Shown here: in pieces, positions 57,590-64,000 of the stretch
Numbering within the stretch: position 1 is the first letter of the stretch
Layout of the letters: every line of letters begins with the position of its first letter
Assembly (NCBI RefSeq): GCF_014356525.2
Contig: NC_052518.1
Location: 26,919,319-26,983,318 of the forward strand
Direction: 5' to 3'
Source: Nilaparvata lugens
Lineage: Eukaryota > Arthropoda > Insecta > Hemiptera > Delphacidae
DNA: 64,000 nucleotides
The notes under the pieces: generated by a model
The model's database searches: none
The model's input: the letters and a program-made list of their open reading frames with translations, nothing else
What the model was told of the DNA's origin: nothing
Translations under genes and position numbers: made by a program

Positions 57590-59424
57590 ATAAAAAATCG
57601 AAAACGGCTCTGACGATTTCCTTCAAATATATACGATGGATAGCTATTTATAAGCCCTATCAACTGACATGTGTCTCATTTCTGGTAAAATTGCAGGAGT
57701 TCCGTAATATTCTTGAGAAAAATGGCAGCTAATAACTAAAGAAACATGTTTTTCACGATTTTCTCAAAAATGACTTGACCGATTTTTTTTAAATTCATAC
57801 CCTGTATTATCAGCTCTATCAACTGGCATGAGTCTTTTTTCTGGGAAAATAATGGGGGGTCCACCCCATCTTTGAGAAATTGACATTGTAACCTCATTCT
57901 CGTGCATGAGGTAGGTAGGTAGAGCAGTTTATAAAAATCTGGTGTGGTACACTCACACAACTTTCCTTGCTCATATTCGAAACTACGATCAGACTTTTGT
58001 ATATGTGTATATATAATTGTTTTCAGAGTACTTTTTCCTTCGTGTAAATTGTGAAATTCAATGATTTTTTTAGTCGTCATTTTTTTAAAGTCGTCAAAAC
58101 AGCTGTTCTACAGATGAAATATCTCGACTATGTGTTCTTTTTATGAATACTGCTCTACCTACCTACCTCATGCACGAGAAGGAGGTTACAAAGTCCATTT
58201 CTCAAGGATGGGGTGGACCCCCCATTAGTTTCCCAGAAAGGAGACTCATGCCAGTTAATAGAGCTGATAAATAACTATACAGAGTATGAATTTGAAAAAA
58301 ATCGGTCAAGTTATTTTGAAAAAATCGTGAAAAACATGGTTTTTTAGTAATTATCCGCCATTTTTCTCAAGAATATTACGGAGCTCCTGCAATTTTCCCA
58401 GAAATGAGACTCATTTCAGTTGATAGGGCTTATAAATAGCTATCCATGGTATAAATTTGAAGAAAATCGTTAGAGCCGTTTTTGAGAAAACCAAGAATAA
58501 CATGGCTTTTTAGTCATTATCCGCAATTTTTCTCAAGAATATTGCGGAGCTCATGGAATTTTCCCAGAAATGAGACTCATGCCAGTTGATAGTGCTTATG
58601 AATATCTATCCATGGTATGAATTTGAAGTAAATCGTTAGAGCAGTTTTCGAGAAAACGGTGAAAAACATGGATTTTTAGTCATTATCCGCCATTTTTCTC
58701 AAGAATATTACGGAGCTCCTGAAATTTTCCCAGAAATGAAACTTATGCAAGTTGATAGGGCTTAAAAATAGCTATCCATGGTATAAATTTGAAGAAAATC
58801 GTTGGAGCCGTTTTCGAGAAAACCGTGAAAAACATGGTTTTTTAGTCATTTTCCGCCATTTTTCTCAAGAATATTACGGAGCTCCTGAAATTTTCCCAGA
58901 AATGAGACTTATGCTAGTTGATAGGGCTTATAAATAGCTATCCATGATATAAATTTGAAGAAAATCGTTAGAGCCATTTTCGAGAAAAACGTGAAAAACA
59001 TGGTTTTTTAGTAATTATCCGCCATTTTTTCCGCCATCTTGAATTGAATTTTATTGAATTTCTTATTGTCGGGTCCTCATGGTATAGGGACCTTAAGTTT
59101 AAAATTTCAAGTCGATCGGTTAATTAGGAATGAAGTTATCGTGTTCACAGACATACACACACACACACATACACACATACACACACACAGACCAATACCC
59201 AAAAATCATGTTTTTGGACTCAGGGGACCTTGAAACGTATAGAAAACTTGAAATTGGGGTACCTTAATTTTTTTTGGAAAGCAATACTTTCCTTACCTAT
59301 GGGCAAGGAAAGTAAAAAGAACACAGTCGAGATATTTCATCTGTAGAACAGCTGTTTTGACGACTTTTAAAATCATCGAATTTCACAATTTACACAAAGG
59401 AAAAAGTACTCTAAAAACAATAAT
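57590..59424. repeat. Composite inverted-repeat element with an internal tandem array
   Basis: Two inverted repeats are visible. 57670-57950 pairs with 58150-58390 ('gtgcatgaggtaggtagg' with 'cctacctacctcatgcac'). 58019-58150 pairs with 59297-59418 ('gtcgtcaaaacagctgttct' with its complement at 59345-59364). Between them lies a 166 bp tandem array. The right side also has a CA microsatellite (59149-59190) and an 8 bp-stem hairpin 'ctttcctt..aaggaaag' (59289-59314). It looks like a non-autonomous transposon; I cannot name its class. The frame at 57736-58080 is chance. Confidence 0.75.
58190..59035 (+). repeat. 166 bp tandem array, about five units
   Basis: The anchor 'atccgccatttttctcaaga' (with small changes) has its CCGC at 58355, 58521, 58687, 58853 and 59019, four consecutive steps of exactly 166 bases. 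Each unit also has 'aaaacatggntttttag' and 'gagactcatgccagttgata'. Units differ by scattered substitutions. Confidence 0.93.
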
Positions 59425-60100
59425 AATTATATAGTAGTTCATCAATAGCTGGGATCAACAAAAAAATACAGAACGATTGAAAAATTCAGCAACTGCAAGC
59501 CACATGATTGTATAATAGTAAAAATGACAACCTCGCCTCGAATAATCCAAGCAGTGTTTCATTACAGCCTTATTTCTAGAGGCAATCAGCTGCTCACGTT
59601 TGAAATAATTCAGTCAAATATCTCGTAAATTGCCAGCTTTTAGCATACAATTTGGTACACAATGCATATCATGCAGCCGCTCTCCGAACTTTAAAAATCC
59701 TTGGAGACCAAAATACGATCTTCCGACTACTTTTGACAATTAAAAAAATAATTTCAATTATTTCTGAAAAACTTTCTCGCTTTCACCACCCATTTATCTT
59801 TTGAAACAAAAGAGGTTTCCAGCATGTCGAAAATTTCATGTTTTCTGCTTGAAATGTCTCGACATTGACGAACATAATTAGTAATTAAAAAACTAGTAGT
59901 TCTGCGAACAGTAGACCTCGCTCATAAATACAACTTTCAATCTATAATGAAAAGGGCCAGTACAATAAGTACAGAATATTTTGAAGATTTAGTCATGTCA
60001 TCTATTATTTTCTCCATTGAAAGTGCTAGAGCCACTGGACTTATCAAGGAGGTACCTTTATAATTATCAAATACATAGGTACAAATTTTACCTTTTAAAT

Positions 60101-60264
60101 GAAAAAAGACTAAGAAATTGTCAAAAAACCAGATTCATTGATACTTAGAAAGACCGGTTTCGTTCTTTATCAAAGTTTATCAGAGATTGACAATGGTGCA
60201 ATCACCGAAACCGGTTTTTCTAAGTATCAATAAATATGTGTTTTTTTGACAATTTCTTAGTCTT
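60101..60264. repeat. Small foldback repeat
   Basis: 'gactaagaaattgtcaaaaa' pairs with its complement near 60243-60262, and 'gatacttagaaagaccggtt' with 'aaccggtttttctaagtatc'. The loop contains 'gattgacaatggtgcaatca'. Confidence 0.8.
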
Positions 60265-60671
60265 CTCCATTCAATATGAATAATTACCACAATATCAACT
60301 TCTCAACTACACAAAAAGAAAAACAAAATTAACCTTTACACCTTTACATACTAATTTTTTTCTACAACTGCAGTATTGGACTCCAATACAATAAAGATTT
60401 TTAAAGAATGATTTATCAAATCAATTTGATAAATCAATTTTATAATTATGATAAGATGATTCAATTCAATTATTCTATCTAATCATAATAATTCATTTAT
60501 TAGTCGAAACTAAGACCTCAGCTTCGCTTAGGTCAATAAATGAAAAATCGAAGTTATAGTTTGTTAAATCATGCGTAAGGAAAAACTCACATGTAAGAAT
60601 GTTAGAGATTTCCAAACATTTTTGTGCAGACGGTAAAATATCTTGAACTGCTATCAAAATACAAGCAATAT

Positions 60672-60930
60672 AGATGTACAGATATAGTAGTATTATACAA
60701 AAATATTACAGATTATACAGATCGCGTTTGTTGACCAATGAAACTGACTCACTCATTTTCATCATTTTTGAGCATATAAGAGGATAAAATTGTAACAGGA
60801 TAAAATTTTTAAAAATATAGATATACAGATATAGTAGTATTATACAAAATTATTGCAGATTATACAGATCGCGTTTGTTGACCAATGAAACTGACTCACT
60901 CATTTTCATTATTTTTTTTCATCATTTAAT
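60672..60930. repeat. 147 bp tandem duplication
   Basis: 'acagatatagtagtattata' occurs at 60678 and 60825, each followed by 'cgcgtttgttgaccaatgaa' and 'ctgactcactcattttcat'. Near identical. It ends against the YqaJ remnant. The left flank is related to the 540 bp-spaced repeat near 1165-2420. Confidence 0.85.
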
Positions 60931-60933
60931 CCC

Positions 60934-61180
60934 TCATTTTTGTTTTTTCGCTTGAGCCAGCAAAATGTACTCCGGTTCACGAATTGGCAAACTTCTTCGC
61001 TGTCTTGGATCGATGAGTTCGGGAAGTAAACATTTCATATAAAATGTTTCTAGTTTTTCTTTCATGTTCTCTTTCCAAAACTCATCATCCCGTTCAATCT
61101 CAAAAGTTTTGAGCCCTTTTGGAGTCCAAATGACAAGAATACAGTACTTTCTTTTTGTTATATATGTAGCTGCCCTTGTA
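60934..61180 (-). pseudogene. YqaJ-type viral recombinase/exonuclease remnant
   Basis: The minus strand reads 'SHSYFYQIQGQLHI', then, after a two-base insertion (repeated TA near 61158-61165), in another frame 'KRKYCILVIWTPKGLKTFEI' and 'ERDDEFWKENMKEKLETFYM', 'LLPELIDPRQRRSLPIREPE' to a TGA at 60934-60936. 'YYQIQGQLxIT', 'CxxxVWT', 'ERDxxFW' and 'FLPELxDPR' blocks are typical of the carboxy part of YqaJ-like nucleases found in phages, in some large DNA viruses and in many insect mobile elements. No upstream catalytic part is recognisable. It is most probably a fragment of a transposon-borne copy. Confidence 0.75.
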
Positions 61181-61259
61181 TTTGATAAAAATAAGAGTGA
61201 CTTGATTTAATTTGAATTTAATTTAAATTCCTATAATTTTCTTCCAATTGAGCAACTAT

Positions 61260-61560
61260 TATTGTAAGGAACTGTAAATCACTTCACTCGTGGACGCAGC
61301 AGAAGACTAGAGTGAACAACCAAACATAACCCAGAAGAAATATTCAGATTTGACATTATGTGAAATTTGAGTTCCCTCCAAAATGAGAGTGAGCAAGCGA
61401 CCGCGCGTGCTACTATCTTACGGCAGTCTGCTGAACTACTACGACAAACCAACCGTCACACTCAGTGGTCCTTTCAGACAAGTCATGCATTACTTTTGGA
61501 ATCTCTCACGTCTACAGTTTACATCGGATCTTGTTGAAAAAAATTGCATTGGATGAAGAA
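61260..61560. other. GC-richer patch with a 57-codon open frame
   Basis: An ATG at 61383 opens a frame on the plus strand ('MRVSKRPRVLLSYGSLLNYY') to TGA at 61554-61556. I do not recognise it. CpG content is higher than the surroundings ('gcgaccgcgcgtgc') and a TCAGT initiator-like motif lies near 61464. It could be a promoter region, on either strand, or chance. Confidence 0.25.
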
Positions 61561-61919
61561 TTTAATTTAGCAAGGCATGTGTTTTTTCAAATTTCAAATA
61601 TTCCTTCCAAAACCCTAGAAAAAAATTTTAAACTCTGAAAAGTTTATTTTTGATTTAATTATAGGAAGTAGTTTTAAAATAAAAAAAGTAACAAATACAT
61701 GCTTTGAAGAATTTTATTCTGTTTCCAATGATGTATAATACGTAAATTTCCGTCCATAAATAACGACGCTAAACGTTCCAAAAGATAACATTGATCTTAT
61801 GGGACATTCAATCCAATATGGCGGTAGATGACCCGCACTCTTAACAGAGACTAACCAATGTAAGACCATTCATAACTCCTAGAAAATGTATTGATTAAAA
61901 TCTGACCTATTTGTTGTGA

Positions 61920-64000
61920 TTTCAATTTCAATTTTTCAATTTCAATTTATTTATTTCAATTTTCACAATATTACATTTCACCAAGTACATATAATTATAA
62001 TAACCTCTCTAGCTATTTAGCTATTTGAGAGGTATACAGTTAGAAAATTTACAGACAATAATTATTTTAAAACAATTTGACATTTCCAATGAACACAAAG
62101 TCAACAAAAGAAGTTCGAAAACAGTTCAGTACAGATTGTCGGTACACTTTTTTAGCATCCCACTTTGTCACAGTATTCTGATCACAGATATCCATACAGA
62201 AGGCATTTGCTGCCAACTTGATTTTCATCGTCTCAGCCACAAATTAATACACACAGGTTACAACCAAGATTTATCTAGTTACTCTTGCTAAAACTCATTT
62301 TGATCTTTTTCATAATAATAATTATTATAACCTTTCTTTCATCAGAGTATAAACATTACAAGAAATAAACTCAACAAAAAACATTTTTTTTCTACTATTT
62401 TCAATTTTGAACCCTTAATTGCTCAAATTATACATCGTATTTTTATGTGTTTCCATTTAATCTTGTTGAATATGACTTTATTATCTAACAAACAAATCTA
62501 CTTATACCAGGCTCAATTCAGTGTTTATAAATAATATGGAAGTTATTCATATAGTTGGTAGCATGAAAATTATTTATAATAATCTGGAAGTAAACTTCTA
62601 GCTTTAAATGCGTTTTGAACCATAGCCAACTTATTATAACATTGAATCAAGTATTCTAACCTCATTAACATTTACAACGGGTAAGTCATTTAATAATTTC
62701 AATCAGAATAATCTAAAGTTATGCTAGCTATTTTTCCTATTCGTTATTAATTCTCATAAAATATGCCTTTAATTTCCTTTTAGCTTCACCTTTCCTTTCC
62801 AAATTTCTTAATTCTATGGGGAGAGAGTTCAATAAATCGGGTATTCTATTATTAGGTAAGTTTTTCCCATAAACATTATTATATCTCTGCGTTCTGTAAT
62901 TTCTTTGTCGCAGCCGATAAACAATTTCATTCAATACTCTATATTCCTCTTTAAAATAGTTCCTTGACAAGTCATGGTACTTGGCTAATAAATCAAATGA
63001 TAAAATTTCCAGCAGATTTCTTTCAATTCTATTAAACAACGTTTGAACAATTCTTCTCATAGTCCTCTCCAATGGCAATTTTACGTATTGAGGGGCTAGG
63101 GAGTACACTGTTATTCCATAATTAATAATACTCTGTATCATTGAGAAGTATATAATTCTTTTGGTATTCACTGGAAAGTAATGACTAATTCTAGAACACT
63201 TGTAAAGCGCCACCTTCATTATTCTTGTCATTATATCAATATGTGTTTTGAATCTCATATGTAAATCAAAGTTTATACCCAGATGTTTAATACTATCATT
63301 AACTGGAAGGCGTTGACAGTTGCATACTACTCTATTCTCTCTTAAGCATTCTGTTTTATGACATACCACGTTGAACAAGTTAAAAGCATTTACAGTTATT
63401 CTATGGTTCTTAAATATAATCATTTGAGTTTTCTGATTATAAAAATATTTCACTACCATATTTAGATCCTGCTGCATGTTTCTCAAGCCCATTTGTAAAT
63501 CACTATCCATGACATAGAGTAAATTATCATCTGCATATTGTAGTATACTACCCTTGAATGCTAGACTAGCCAAATCGTTGACATAAATATTGAAGAGTGT
63601 CGGCGAGATTATACTACCTTGAATTAATCCGCATGTCTGATTATAACCACTACTAATTGATCTACCTATAATGACGTGCAATCTCCTATCACTAAAATAG
63701 TCCTCAAATATCCTAAGAAATTTTCCACTAATGCCTATCAATTTTAGTTTGGATAGCATGATCTTATAATTCACCAAGTCGAATGCCTTACTCAAATCTG
63801 TTGCCACCGCTATTACAAACTTATTATCATTCAGTGCACCATTGATGTCATTTGTCATTTTTTCTAATAAGTCAATAGTAGATTTCTTATTAACAAATCC
63901 GTATTGTGAATTATTCAAAATATTATGTTTGTCTAAGTATTGTTGCAACTGCATACATAAGTAGTGCTCTAAAATTTTCATTATAACAGATACTGAGCCT
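61920..64000 (-). mobile_element. LINE, 3' part (runs off right edge)
   Basis: Minus orientation, sense to black. The 3' side has a plus-strand T-rich tail 'caatttatttatttcaattt' (about 61920-61960), about 780 bases of 3' UTR, then the reverse transcriptase ORF, which is open past base 64000. The 3' boundary is inferred from the tail only. Confidence 0.75.
62737..64000 (-). CDS. LINE reverse transcriptase, C-terminal 420 codons (partial)
   Basis: The frame is open from the right edge to the stop at 62737. Blocks: 'SVSVIMKILEHYLCMQLQQY', 'SQYGFVNKKSTIDLLEKM', motif A 'AVATDLSKAFDLVNYKIM', 'GLIQGSIISPTLFNIYVNDL', catalytic 'LQYADDNLLYVM', 'DSIKHLGINFDLHMRFKTHI' (YLG-like block) and 'SIINYGITVYSLA'. 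The end 'NNRIPDLLNSLPIELRNLER' is typical of CR1/Rex-like insect LINEs. All catalytic residues and the frame are intact in this part, so this is the best-preserved RT in the window. Confidence 0.92.
   Translation of the reverse strand, partial: GSVSVIMKILEHYLCMQLQQYLDKHNILNNSQYGFVNKKSTIDLLEKMTNDINGALNDNKFVIAVATDLSKAFDLVNYKIMLSKLKLIGISGKFLRIFEDYFSDRRLHVIIGRSISSGYNQTCGLIQGSIISPTLFNIYVNDLASLAFKGSILQYADDNLLYVMDSDLQMGLRNMQQDLNMVVKYFYNQKTQMIIFKNHRITVNAFNLFNVVCHKTECLRENRVVCNCQRLPVNDSIKHLGINFDLHMRFKTHIDIMTRIMKVALYKCSRISHYFPVNTKRIIYFSMIQSIINYGITVYSLAPQYVKLPLERTMRRIVQTLFNRIERNLLEILSFDLLAKYHDLSRNYFKEEYRVLNEIVYRLRQRNYRTQRYNNVYGKNLPNNRIPDLLNSLPIELRNLERKGEAKRKLKAYFMRINNE

Noticed and set aside
57736..58080. 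114-codon minus-strand frame
   Set aside because: Made entirely of the inverted-repeat element; the peptide has no family resemblance.
58190..59035. Possible CRISPR-like or protein repeat array
   Set aside because: The units are contiguous 166 bp tandem copies without unique spacers, and frames do not persist across units.
54684..64000. Search for the N-terminal exons of black
   Set aside because: No segment coding for a 'YSVKTG'-like end with a phase 1 donor was found; I did not want to force a weak candidate.

Overview
The window is nuclear DNA from an animal, almost certainly an insect. The evidence is a split, phase-consistent gene for the insect-type aspartate 1-decarboxylase (black), the last two exons of an insect-type Contactin gene, AT-rich introns of up to 11 kb, and a dense load of eukaryotic transposons (LINEs, hAT, mariner-like, PIF/Harbinger-like). 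The intron sizes and transposon mix would suit a large hemipteran genome, but the order is a guess. I see no tRNA, rRNA, CRISPR or bacterial-style operon.

Layout. 1-1060: reverse transcriptase of a LINE on the minus strand, running off the left edge. About 1165-2420: three diverged copies of a dispersed repeat spaced about 540 bp apart. 2693-5368: two 3'-terminal Contactin exons (plus strand), the last encoding a GPI-signal-like tail; their 2.4 kb intron holds a PIF-like MITE and an RTE-like LINE stub with a 12 bp target duplication. 5664-6577: hAT-like MITE. 7661-8062: foldback element. 9794-14360: nearly complete CR1-like LINE whose ORF1 joins a FLYWCH-like zinc finger, a coiled coil and an SGNH esterase domain. 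14488-19511: 5 kb inverted duplication whose outer arms are nearly identical and inner arms diverged. 20308-21106: second hAT-like MITE. 21500-21900: GC-rich patch with an 85 bp tandem duplication carrying CCAAT motifs. 21900-28209: AT-rich sequence in which I recognise nothing.

28293-54683 (minus strand): nine coding exons of black, about 411 codons including the stop. The amino-terminal exons are not recognisable in the window. Its introns hold a truncated LINE (30545-31635), a short LINE-tail insertion (35107-35300), an almost full-length LINE with a 13 bp target duplication (40132-44977), two mariner-like elements side by side in a TA tract (49033-51458), and several tandem duplications. 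55672-59424 is repeats, including a 166 bp tandem array inside an inverted-repeat frame. 60934-61180 is a frameshifted remnant of a YqaJ-type exonuclease. 61920-64000 is another LINE reverse transcriptase, running off the right edge.

The two host genes are convergent (Contactin plus strand, black minus strand), about 23 kb apart at their 3' ends, with transposons filling the gap. Everything else codes for transposon proteins.

The most unusual signal is at the ORF1/ORF2 junction of the CR1-like LINE (11158-11221). It has a textbook -1 frameshift heptamer (GGGAAAC) in the correct phase directly before the ORF1 stop, a 7-nt spacer, then an 11-position stem. ORF2 lies in the -1 frame, opens exactly there and has no nearby ATG. 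This suggests ORF2 is made as a frameshift fusion, which is not the usual mode proposed for non-LTR retrotransposons.
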